Of a DNA stretch of 64,000 nucleotides, positions 54,250 to 62,511 are shown one piece after another (position 1 is the stretch's first letter; every line of letters starts with the position of its first letter). The translations under genes and the position numbers were made by a program. This DNA comes from Dehalobacterium formicoaceticum (GTDB lineage: Bacteria; Bacillota; Dehalobacteriia; Dehalobacteriales; Dehalobacteriaceae): positions 3,693,501 through 3,757,500 of the forward strand of contig NZ_CP022121.1 in assembly GCF_002224645.1 (NCBI RefSeq), given 5' to 3'. The notes beneath the pieces are model-generated. The model saw nothing but the letters and a program-made list of their open reading frames with translations. It ran no database searches and was not told the DNA's origin.

Positions 54250-55011
54250 TTATATAATGTAGTAAACATTGGGGAATGTCCCCATACTGGCACTGCGTTG
54301 AATGGTAGGCTGACTCTCCATCAGCTTACGTACTTCCGAATTAGGATCATTCAAATCCCCAAAATGGAGAGCTCCATTTCTGCAAGCTTCGACGCAAAGA
54401 GGTAACTCCCCTTTAACCAAACGCTCCGCACAGAAATTGCATTTTTCTACCACACCTTTGGTGCGAGTCGGATACAACATATTGGCATCTGTAATTGAGG
54501 GTCGAGGATCTTGGAAATTGAAGCTGCGGGCTCCATAAGGACATCCGGCCATACAAAAACGGCAGCCAATACAACGGTGATAGTCCATCATCACTACACC
54601 GTCTCCTCTTTTAAAGGTGGCTTTGGTCGGACAAACCCGAACACAAGCCGGATTTTCACAATGATTACAAAGGAGCAGAAAAGGTCGTTTCATTAATTCC
54701 TGGCTCATGCGCTCATGTCCCAAACCCGGAAAAGAGTGTTCAAAATCTTCCTTCCAGATCCATTTTATTTCTTCTTCTTTCGGTTTGATCTCGGGGACGT
54801 TATGACCTTTGTGACAAGCGGCGATACAATCATCACAGTTTTCACATTTCTTGGTATCAATTACCATTGCCCATCTTTTACCGTCACTGGTAACGGTACT
54901 CTGATACTTGCCTGATCCCACCTGAGCAAAAATTTTATCGGCTTTGGCGGCTCCCAATCCCAAAATACCCACGCCGCACATGCGAATAAAATTTCTTCTG
55001 TCAAGTTTCAT
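54250..55011 (-). CDS. dsrO: DsrO-like exported 4Fe-4S protein with Tat signal
   Basis: 253 residues. Tat signal peptide (RRNFIRMCGVGILGLGAA). Ferredoxin-type clusters: CENCDDCIAACHKGH, CNHCENPACVRVCPT, CIGCRFCMAGCPYG and CNFCAERLVKGELPLCVEACRNGA, giving four [4Fe-4S] sites as in DsrO/HybA/PhsB subunits. Overlaps dsrJ by one base (TAATG). Passes electrons between DsrJ and DsrP. Confidence 0.95.
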   Translation of the reverse strand: MKLDRRNFIRMCGVGILGLGAAKADKIFAQVGSGKYQSTVTSDGKRWAMVIDTKKCENCDDCIAACHKGHNVPEIKPKEEEIKWIWKEDFEHSFPGLGHERMSQELMKRPFLLLCNHCENPACVRVCPTKATFKRGDGVVMMDYHRCIGCRFCMAGCPYGARSFNFQDPRPSITDANMLYPTRTKGVVEKCNFCAERLVKGELPLCVEACRNGALHFGDLNDPNSEVRKLMESQPTIQRSASMGTFPNVYYII

Positions 55012-55400
55012 TATAGCTCACCCCCGATATGACATGTCCAGCAATTAGGATTAACATCAGAATAGGTATGACAAGAGTCACAGAATTTTTCTTTATCTGA
55101 ATGGCAGCTTAAGCAGGTGTTTTGTAAGCTCATTTCATATTCCTTACCATCGGTGGCAACATAAGTGTCAAGACCATTACGTACTGATTCAATACGCCAT
55201 TCATTCAATAATTGCATATGGTTGCTTCTCATAAATTCAGTATCTTCAATACATTTTTTTTCATCTAAGGCTTGAATCTCCGGCGTATTCAGATCCAATT
55301 CCGGTGCTGCAGAGCTTTGACCAAACATGTTAAAAATCGGATAAGTTAAAGCCAACACTACCACAACCAATAGGGGTATGATGATTTTTTTATCATACAT
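55011..55400 (-). CDS. dsrJ: DsrJ-like triheme cytochrome c
   Basis: About 129 residues. N-terminal membrane anchor (KIIIPLLVVVVLALTYPIF), then three CxxCH heme-c sites close together (CLSCH, CDSCH, CWTCH) in the last 40 residues. DsrJ is a small membrane-anchored triheme protein in DsrMKJOP. The ATG at 55400 overlaps the dsrK end by eight bases. Confidence 0.93.
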   Translation of the reverse strand: MYDKKIIIPLLVVVVLALTYPIFNMFGQSSAAPELDLNTPEIQALDEKKCIEDTEFMRSNHMQLLNEWRIESVRNGLDTYVATDGKEYEMSLQNTCLSCHSDKEKFCDSCHTYSDVNPNCWTCHIGGEL

Positions 55401-57015
55401 CTTGCTCACCACCAGTCGTTTCAATGGGTTCCCCTCTTAAATTCGTTTCACGTACCCGGTCCCCTTCATCTTTCATGACCAGTGCGTTTCCTAACAGCTC
55501 ATGAACACCGCATACCTCCACCCCAGGGTTCCAATATTGCATGAGATGAGGCATGGCTGCTCTGTCTAAGGCACAAATACATGAAAGCATATTCACGTCA
55601 TGCTGCTCCTGAACATGTTGCACCGCATTGGCCCGTGGGAAACCGCCCCGCATTCTCATTTCCAGAAACTCATCATTGTTTAATCCGGATCCGCTGCCAC
55701 AGCAATAGGTTTTTTCCCGAATGGTATCATCAGGCATTTCATAGAAGTTGTTGACTACATTTTTTAAAATATAGCGGGGTTCTTCAAACAGTCCCATCGC
55801 TCGGGCAGGATTGCAGGAATCGTGATAAGTCACACGATAACCATCATTCCGGCTGGGATCAAGCTTCAGCTTTTGATGACGAATCAGATCTGAGGTAAAT
55901 TCAGTAATATGAACCATTTTGGTGGAAAGAGTGTTTTCAAACTTCGTTCCTGTAATAGGTGAAACAGGCGTTTCCAGAAAATCAGCCGGACCATTCATGG
56001 TATCCATATACTGATTAACTACCCGCCACATATGGCCGCATTCTCCGCCCAGGATCCATTTAACACCCAGACGCTTCGCCTCCGCATACATTTTGATGTT
56101 TAGTCTTTTCATCATTTCATGGGAAACGAATAGACCAAAGTTCCCGCCTTCTGAAGCATAAGTGCTCAGGGTGTAATCCAATCCTATTTCATGAAAAAGC
56201 ATTAAATAACCCATAAAGGTGTAGATCCCGGGGTCGGCAAAATAATCACCGGACGGGGTGATAAAGAGCACCTCGGCGCCCTTGCGATTATAGGTGGGCT
56301 CAATGCGTATTCCGGTAATGTCTTCAATATCGTCACAAAGCATATCAATGGTATCCACTACGGCATGAGGTTGGATCCCCACGTGGTTTCCTACACGGAA
56401 ACAATTGGATACAGAGGCCAAAATCCAATCCGTGTTAACCCCCAGCAAACCTAAAAGTTCCCGGGCGATGATGGTAATCTCCGCCGTATCAATCCCAAAA
56501 GGACAATAAACAGAACAGCGGCGGCATTCGCTGCATTGGAAAAAGTAATAGAACCATTCTTTGACCACATGTTCCGTTAAGTCACGGGCACCGACCATTC
56601 TTCCCATAATCTTACCGGCTTTGGTGAATTCTCGCCGATAAACAGAACGGAGCAGCTCTGCCCGTAAGAAAGGCATATTCTTCGGATCTCCCGATCCGAG
56701 AAAAAAGTGACATTTATCCGCGCAAGCTCCGCAGCGCACACAAACATCCATAAACAGCTTGAGAGAACGATATTTATCTAATCTCTCTCGTAATCCCTCT
56801 AATAGAATCTCCTTCCAATTTTCCGGCAGCTGCCAGTCATCATCTTCCGGGCTCCATTTTCGAGGGTTTGGCAGTCCCAAGACTTCATGATGTTTGGGAT
56901 TTGAACCATAGTTGTAAGTGCCTTTTCTGAATTCAAAGGGAGCGTTAAACCAATTATCTTTTGGCATGATAATTTTGTTGCTCACCAAAGAATCAGCTTT
57001 GGGTAGTGAACTCAT
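55393..57015 (-). CDS. dsrK: DsrK-like iron-sulfur (HdrD-type) catalytic subunit
   Basis: 540 residues. Two [4Fe-4S] motifs (CVRCGACADKCHFF, CSECRRCSVYCPFG, residues about 92-185) and HdrD-type CCG regions (GGECGHMWR, YHDSCNPARAMG, YCCGSGSGLNND). In sulfate reducers DsrK reduces the DsrC trisulfide. Overlaps the RsbRD-type gene by 23 bases and dsrJ by eight bases, so translation is coupled. No dsrC or dsrAB is present in the window. Confidence 0.93.
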   Translation of the reverse strand: MSSLPKADSLVSNKIIMPKDNWFNAPFEFRKGTYNYGSNPKHHEVLGLPNPRKWSPEDDDWQLPENWKEILLEGLRERLDKYRSLKLFMDVCVRCGACADKCHFFLGSGDPKNMPFLRAELLRSVYRREFTKAGKIMGRMVGARDLTEHVVKEWFYYFFQCSECRRCSVYCPFGIDTAEITIIARELLGLLGVNTDWILASVSNCFRVGNHVGIQPHAVVDTIDMLCDDIEDITGIRIEPTYNRKGAEVLFITPSGDYFADPGIYTFMGYLMLFHEIGLDYTLSTYASEGGNFGLFVSHEMMKRLNIKMYAEAKRLGVKWILGGECGHMWRVVNQYMDTMNGPADFLETPVSPITGTKFENTLSTKMVHITEFTSDLIRHQKLKLDPSRNDGYRVTYHDSCNPARAMGLFEEPRYILKNVVNNFYEMPDDTIREKTYCCGSGSGLNNDEFLEMRMRGGFPRANAVQHVQEQHDVNMLSCICALDRAAMPHLMQYWNPGVEVCGVHELLGNALVMKDEGDRVRETNLRGEPIETTGGEQDV

Positions 57016-57604
57016 TTTTGCACCCCTTCACAGCTTTTTTCTTTATTGCACAGGAAGCACCATCATCATAATCTTCCTCGGAGTTTAACCCCTCAGCCAG
57101 AGCATTGGATCTCCGGAGCAAAGCATACACTCTGCGATTTGCCTGATCCACTTTAATTTGATAAAGATTCTCCCTGCATTCCGTGTAGATATCCATGGAC
57201 ATGAGCAAAAGGAAATCAATCTGACCGGCAAATTCTTGCCAATTAATCCATAATTCCTCTTGATGGGTGTAATAATCTTTCATTTGCTTTTCTACGATAT
57301 GCTTAAAATTCTTTAGAAAGGACAAGGTTTGAGAAGGAGAAAAATCCTGTACAGCCCAAATCCTGATAATTTTATCCAGAGAAACCGCTACATCTTCTTT
57401 TTTCTCTTTCTGGGTAAACCAGTCGACAATCCCTTCCACACCCTGACGCAGGTTATACCCCACCGGATTGCCAAAGGGGTTTTTCTTATTTCTAAAAATA
57501 CGCACTGTCTCCTGGGGATACTGATTTAAGATGGCTTCAAACCAAGATTCAATCAGAGAAGCTTTATGCTCCTGGAAAAACTCTGCTAAGTTTTGCCTTT
57601 TCAT
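56993..57604 (-). CDS. RsbRD N-terminal-domain protein
   Basis: 203 residues, all-helical. LAEFFQEHKASLIESWFEAILNQYP and FVKEKKEDVAVSLDKIIRIWAVQDFSPSQ-type regions match the RsbRD N-terminal domain (globin-like sensor). C-terminal part ends in a Cys-containing basic tail. Such proteins accompany dsr-type membrane complexes in several anaerobes (family knowledge, moderate certainty). Possibly a regulatory or assembly partner. GGGGG precedes the ATG; start is coupled to the dsrK unit. Confidence 0.75.
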   Translation of the reverse strand: MKRQNLAEFFQEHKASLIESWFEAILNQYPQETVRIFRNKKNPFGNPVGYNLRQGVEGIVDWFTQKEKKEDVAVSLDKIIRIWAVQDFSPSQTLSFLKNFKHIVEKQMKDYYTHQEELWINWQEFAGQIDFLLLMSMDIYTECRENLYQIKVDQANRRVYALLRRSNALAEGLNSEEDYDDGASCAIKKKAVKGCKNEFTTQS

Positions 57605-57628
57605 GTAGTTCTAACCCCCTTCTCTGTT

Positions 57629-58486
57629 TCAAGGTTTCCCTTCATTGTGCATCGGATGCTGATTGATCAGTTCGTGATAAAGCTCCGGTCTTCTAAAATC
57701 TAAAAAGAAACTGGCACTCATCACTTTTCTTTCTTGCCGGCGCATCTTGTTAATCGGGGCTCCTGGCAAATCAACCACCAACAGGTTTTCCCCTTCATCG
57801 AAAGATTCCGCCACCACATTGCCCTTGGGATCCAGCACCATGGCACCGCCGCAAAATTCTTTTTCGCCACCGTCAGAGCCCACTAAATTACAGGCAGCAA
57901 TGTAAACTCCATTATCATAAGCTCGCGCCGGCATATATTTTAACCAGGAATTCCGGCGGTTCCCCATAATCTGGGGTGATGCATGAGGGGCAAAGATAAT
58001 TTCTGCGCCTTTTAAAGCTAACACGGTGCTTAGTTCCGGAAAATGCATATCCCAGCAGATTCCGATGCCAAATTGGGCCTTTTCCCCTGAAAAAATCGGC
58101 AGATCATCACCTGGCGTAAAACCATCAATTTCGCTTTTTCCCAAGTGAGTTTTGCGATAAGTCAAAAGCCTCCCGTCAGGGAAGGCAACCAACTGGGCAA
58201 TATAAGGTTTATCGTAAGGGGAGACTTCCGGCAAGCCGGCCATAATCACCATCCCGTAACGCCGGGCCAGGTTCTGAAGGGCTTCAGAGCTTGGTCCCGG
58301 CACAATTTCTGGAATTAATAACCCCTTAGTCTTATTGTAGCCGGTAATACACAATTCGGGGAAACAAATCATATCTGCCTTTTGTTCCGCTGCTGCTTCT
58401 GCAAATTCTGCGATTTTTTTTAAATTTCCCTCAACATTGCCTGTTTCCGCCTGCATTTGCGCCAAGGCAATTCGTGTATCTTTCAT
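57629..58486 (-). CDS. Carbon-nitrogen hydrolase (nitrilase superfamily)
   Basis: 285 residues. Catalytic Glu-Lys-Cys triad visible: FPELCITGYN (E), TYRKTHLGKSE (K), GIGICWDMHFPEL (C). Likely an amidase or carbamoylase rather than a true nitrilase. In the middle of the dsr-type cluster, between two modules and in the same direction (AAGGAG before ATG). Its role there is not known; deamination of an omega-amide, or of an amidated cofactor, is possible. Confidence 0.9.
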   Translation of the reverse strand: MKDTRIALAQMQAETGNVEGNLKKIAEFAEAAAEQKADMICFPELCITGYNKTKGLLIPEIVPGPSSEALQNLARRYGMVIMAGLPEVSPYDKPYIAQLVAFPDGRLLTYRKTHLGKSEIDGFTPGDDLPIFSGEKAQFGIGICWDMHFPELSTVLALKGAEIIFAPHASPQIMGNRRNSWLKYMPARAYDNGVYIAACNLVGSDGGEKEFCGGAMVLDPKGNVVAESFDEGENLLVVDLPGAPINKMRRQERKVMSASFFLDFRRPELYHELINQHPMHNEGKP

Positions 58487-58512
58487 GGCTGACTCCTTAA
58501 CAATGGTCCAGA

Positions 58513-60150
58513 TTAATCTTCTTCATCAAGCAAAAATTCCAGGTATGGCCGATCTAAGCTGGCCAGACCATTGACCATTAATTCCACCAAACCATCATAC
58601 TGTAAGTTGTACTTTGCCGTGGCCCCATAATATTCTAAAATATCCCGGATCGCTCCTTTACAATTGGAGCATGGTGCACAAATATACTTAGGAATCTCAG
58701 TATTTTCAATGGTATCGGCAAAAGCATCTAAGATTTGCTTAAACTTCATCCTGGTACTCAAGGTATTTCTAAACTCAGCAAAATTCAAATTATTCATAAT
58801 AGCAAAGCCGCCACCGCCGCCGCAGCAATAGTTATCCACACCATGGGGCGTCATTTCCCGGAACTGAGGAGCAATCACCTTTAAAATTTCTCTCTGGGGT
58901 TTGACAATCCCCATTGAACGCACATAATTACAGGGATCATGCAAGGTGACCGGGAAATTGTTTTTGGAAGGATCGAATTTTAATTTTCCGGTTCTGACCA
59001 AATCCCATAAAAGAGGCAAGAAGCTTTCTCGAGGCACATAATATGATCCGGTAGCACCTCTGTCCATTGAAACCATGGATGCACGGTGGGCGTGTCCGCA
59101 TTCTCCAATGATAATTCGATTAACCCCTAATTCCTTAGCCACTTTAAACTGACCGGTGCCAATCTGCTTTGCTTGATAATCATCATACCACAGGCCATAA
59201 TTTACACTGTCATAACCTAGAATATCGCTGCTTAGAGTCCAATCAAGTCCTGCTTCTTCAAAAAGAATGGCAAAAGCTGCCGGATTTTGGGGCCAGGCCA
59301 TAAATTCCCCCGCGTTATGGATCAGCAAAATGTCTGCACCTTTTTTATCAATGGGCATTTTGATTTTGCGGCCCGTTTTCTCCTCAATATCTTCCTCAAT
59401 AAACTCAATCACATCTAAAAAAGCAGGCTTCGACATCCCCGTGGAAGAACCGGTTTTCAATTGGTTCATGGTACCCTTCTCATGCAAAGGTTTAGGCGCA
59501 ATACCCATTTCCTGGCTGAAAATCTTTCTGATTTCCTTGGCCAAAAGAGCATTGTCCAATCCCAAGGGACATTGTTGGGCACAACGACGGCACAGATTAC
59601 ACCGATAAGCCAATTCTGCCAATCGAGCAAGGGTTTCCCAATTTAAATCGGGATCATTTTCATCCCATTTCTTGATTAATTTCCCGTCCTTATCTAAATA
59701 TTTCTTGGCAATGCGACGGAAAACTTCGGAACGATAGATCGGACGATAAAGCTCGTTATAACCACTGGCCGGATAGACATGACACCCTTCCGAACAGGTA
59801 TGGCATTTAGCACAGTATTCAAAGGAAAGAAGCAAGGGCATAATCATGCCTCGGTTGGTATCATCGGAGAAGCTCTTTTCCATACCGGATAAAAACTTCT
59901 CGACAAACTCCCTTTCTTCCTCCTTGGTCTTTGGTCGTACCAAATTTTCAATACCGGCATAGCCGTCTAAGAAGGTAATATTCGATTCTGTCCATGAGCC
60001 TTTGGGCTCTTTTAAAGCCGGCTGAGACTCAATAGTATTATAGGGTGCCGGTAATTCCATATAATCCGCTAAATTAGGGGTGGAAAGCTGCACATCCTGA
60101 GGTTTGCTCATATCTGTTAAAGGTATGATTTTTTTCTTTGCGTTAGCCAC
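58513..60150 (-). CDS. Second DsrK-like iron-sulfur protein
   Basis: 545 residues from a GTG at 60150 (AAGGAGG nine bases upstream). Same layout as the dsrK at 55.4-57.0 kb: CAKCHTCSEGCHVYPASG, CNLCRRCAQQCPLGLD, GECGHAHRASM, LHDPCNYVRSMG, CCGGGGGFAIMN, CAPCSNCKG. With the adjacent DsrM-like protein it forms a second MK module, paralogous to the first. Could act as a heterodisulfide-reductase-type or TmcB/HmeF-like module. Confidence 0.9.
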   Translation of the reverse strand: MANAKKKIIPLTDMSKPQDVQLSTPNLADYMELPAPYNTIESQPALKEPKGSWTESNITFLDGYAGIENLVRPKTKEEEREFVEKFLSGMEKSFSDDTNRGMIMPLLLSFEYCAKCHTCSEGCHVYPASGYNELYRPIYRSEVFRRIAKKYLDKDGKLIKKWDENDPDLNWETLARLAELAYRCNLCRRCAQQCPLGLDNALLAKEIRKIFSQEMGIAPKPLHEKGTMNQLKTGSSTGMSKPAFLDVIEFIEEDIEEKTGRKIKMPIDKKGADILLIHNAGEFMAWPQNPAAFAILFEEAGLDWTLSSDILGYDSVNYGLWYDDYQAKQIGTGQFKVAKELGVNRIIIGECGHAHRASMVSMDRGATGSYYVPRESFLPLLWDLVRTGKLKFDPSKNNFPVTLHDPCNYVRSMGIVKPQREILKVIAPQFREMTPHGVDNYCCGGGGGFAIMNNLNFAEFRNTLSTRMKFKQILDAFADTIENTEIPKYICAPCSNCKGAIRDILEYYGATAKYNLQYDGLVELMVNGLASLDRPYLEFLLDEED

Positions 60151-60170
60151 CTATACTTTCCTCCTTTATC

Positions 60171-61022
60171 TTAATTTTCTATTTTCTGATTTCCGGGATA
60201 ATGAGGAGCAGACCATTGTCCCTTCTGTTTATAACTCTTTCCGGCCGCCACCTTTTCAGCAATTTCATTGCCGGGGAGATAAGGGTCATTATCCCATAAT
60301 ACCTTGTGAAAGGAAAAAAACTTACCCACATAATGACTCATTTTGGTTAGCGGAATATAAATAATTACGGCTCCGGCCAAAACCAAATGAAGGGTTACTA
60401 AAGCACTCGGCGCGAATGGAAAAAATGTAAGCATACTGCCCATCATATCATGTCCGTATTGAAACATAGGGTCAGTAATAAAACATAGAAAACCGGTAAA
60501 GGCTACAGCAAAAAGGAAAAATAAATTGAAATATTCCAGTCCTGTGGTATACATTTTAAATTCCGGATTCACCATTCTTTTGATTAATAAACCGATGGAA
60601 CCAATCATCACCATAATAATTCCGGCCCCACCGGCAAGGGCAATCAGGCCGTTTAACAGTGATGAATCAATAAATACCGCCAGAAAGAGCAAAACCAGCC
60701 AAGCAATCATAGCGTAAATCCCTAAATGCATGGAATAAGACAACCACCAAAAAGGTCTTTGATTGTCAAATAATTTCTTAATAAATATAATTTCCTTAGC
60801 CATATCTATGATTTCTGCAACCAATGAGGTTTCTCTCGGTTTTTCATACCATTTCGTTTCTTCCAGATAAGAACCGCCATATTCGCCGCGGCCTTTTTCC
60901 TTGGGCACGGGATAAAGTTCCCATCTGCCGTGCATGGGCATTTTTGCAAAATCATAAGCTTTCTTTAAAGAAAAACCAATGAATGCCAAAAATGCAATAT
61001 ACAAAAAAATCACCAAAAACAT
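60171..61022 (-). CDS. Second DsrM-like cytochrome b membrane subunit
   Basis: About 283 residues from the ATG at 61022 (GGGAGGTG upstream). About six membrane helices; His pairs in WLSYSMHLGIYAMIAW and LVTLHLVLAGAVIIYIPLTKMSHYVG for two b hemes. Shorter than the dsrM at 52.0-53.0 kb, lacking its N-terminal hydrophobic extension. Encoded 20 bases upstream of the second dsrK, presumably its membrane partner. Confidence 0.88.
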   Translation of the reverse strand: MFLVIFLYIAFLAFIGFSLKKAYDFAKMPMHGRWELYPVPKEKGRGEYGGSYLEETKWYEKPRETSLVAEIIDMAKEIIFIKKLFDNQRPFWWLSYSMHLGIYAMIAWLVLLFLAVFIDSSLLNGLIALAGGAGIIMVMIGSIGLLIKRMVNPEFKMYTTGLEYFNLFFLFAVAFTGFLCFITDPMFQYGHDMMGSMLTFFPFAPSALVTLHLVLAGAVIIYIPLTKMSHYVGKFFSFHKVLWDNDPYLPGNEIAEKVAAGKSYKQKGQWSAPHYPGNQKIEN

Positions 61023-61061
61023 CTTTACACCTCCCAAAATATTTACCTTGCTTATTTCCCT

Positions 61062-62471
61062 CTATATATCATCCCTTTCCTTGCGGAAAGAGCTCGCCGC
61101 GGAAACTAAATTTTCCGCCCATCCTTTTGTTCCTAAAGCATGAATATGGTTATAACAAGCTAAAACATTTTTATAAAGAAGGCCGTCTTTTTTACCGTCA
61201 ACTCCGTGCCCCCGTATCACCTGGAACGCAAAATCAATGCCTGATGTTTCCAGATTAACCACACATGAATTATGGAATTCATGTCCTTTAACGGTGGTAT
61301 GCAAAGCAAAGAACGGGTTTTCTTTTTCTACTTCCATGATGGTGTAACCATGACCCTGGGGTTTGTTTTTTAATAAAACGTCAAAGGGCAACACCCCCAC
61401 CATGGGATGGTGTTTTTCCCCGCTGATAATGCTTCTGCCCAGATACATCAGCCCCCCGCATTCTGCATAAACGGGCAGTCCTGCTTCAATTTGCTGGGCA
61501 ATGGCCGCCCTAATCTTCTGATTTCGCCCCAATTCCTCTGCAAAAATTTCCGGGAAGCCTCCTCCGATAAAAAGGGCGTCCACTTGGGGAAGTGTCGAAT
61601 CTTCCAAGGCATTAATATAGACCAATTCCGCTCCTGCCCGTTCCAGACTTTCCAAATTTTCCGGATAATAAAAGGTAAAGGAACGATCCTTAATAATACC
61701 TACTTTTACCTGATCTTTCGTCCCAGAGGATATTGCTCCATCAAAGTCATTTTTTATGGGCAATGCCGGTGCCTCGGCAGCAATTTCATAAATCTTTTTT
61801 AAATCCAGGGTTTGCTGCGCGATGGCAACAATATCATCAATGGCTTGCTGTAATCGTTCATTTTCCTCGGCTGGTACCAAGCCTAAATGGCGATTGGGGA
61901 TGGAGAATTTTGCGTTTTTGGGGATCACACCCAGAACAGGAAGACCGCAATACTTTTCGATCGCTCCGATTAAAATATCCTGATGCCGGGGACGAGCCAC
62001 ATTGTTCAGAATTACCCCAGCCACATGAACCTGGGGATCAAAATCCTTGAAACCCTTCACCAAGGGGGCGACACTCCTTGTCATGCGGTTACAATTGACC
62101 ACCAGAATAACCGGCGCTTCGATTATTTTGGCAATCTGAGCCGTACTGCCGCTGCCTTCAAGATCCAGGCCGTCAAACATTCCCATGGCGCCCTCAACTA
62201 CTGCGATCTGGGCACCCGCTGACCCTGCTTGGGCTACAGATGCTCTAATACTTTCTTCATCCATAAGATAGCAATCCAGGTTCCGGCACAAACGGCCGGA
62301 AACCTGGGAGAGCCAGCTGGGATCAATAAAATCCGGTCCCTTTTTAAAAGGCTGAACCGCAAGTCCGCTTTTTACCAAAGCACCAATGAGACCGATGCTC
62401 ACCGTAGTTTTGCCTGACTGCCCATGAGGAGCACTGATCACGATGCGGGGAATATTCTGTTCTCTCTTCAT
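61062..62471 (-). CDS. Cobyrinate a,c-diamide synthase family amidotransferase (CbiA or DsrN)
   Basis: 469 residues. N-terminal P-loop SAPHGQSGKTT, IEAPVILVVNC, and a C-terminal class I glutaminase-like domain: LFIGGGFPEIFAEEL, YAECGGLMYLG (nucleophile Cys). Two functions fit: CbiA amidates cobyrinic acid (B12 synthesis); DsrN is a CbiA homologue of sulfate reducers that amidates siroheme for DsrAB. It lies 40 bases upstream of a dsrMK pair, which favours DsrN; the window's many B12 genes favour CbiA. AAGGAGG before ATG. No other corrin-ring synthesis gene is adjacent. Confidence 0.88.
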   Translation of the reverse strand: MKREQNIPRIVISAPHGQSGKTTVSIGLIGALVKSGLAVQPFKKGPDFIDPSWLSQVSGRLCRNLDCYLMDEESIRASVAQAGSAGAQIAVVEGAMGMFDGLDLEGSGSTAQIAKIIEAPVILVVNCNRMTRSVAPLVKGFKDFDPQVHVAGVILNNVARPRHQDILIGAIEKYCGLPVLGVIPKNAKFSIPNRHLGLVPAEENERLQQAIDDIVAIAQQTLDLKKIYEIAAEAPALPIKNDFDGAISSGTKDQVKVGIIKDRSFTFYYPENLESLERAGAELVYINALEDSTLPQVDALFIGGGFPEIFAEELGRNQKIRAAIAQQIEAGLPVYAECGGLMYLGRSIISGEKHHPMVGVLPFDVLLKNKPQGHGYTIMEVEKENPFFALHTTVKGHEFHNSCVVNLETSGIDFAFQVIRGHGVDGKKDGLLYKNVLACYNHIHALGTKGWAENLVSAASSFRKERDDI

Positions 62472-62511
62472 GGCGGTTCCTCCTTGTTATTCATCTCGTT
62501 CTTGATAAATC

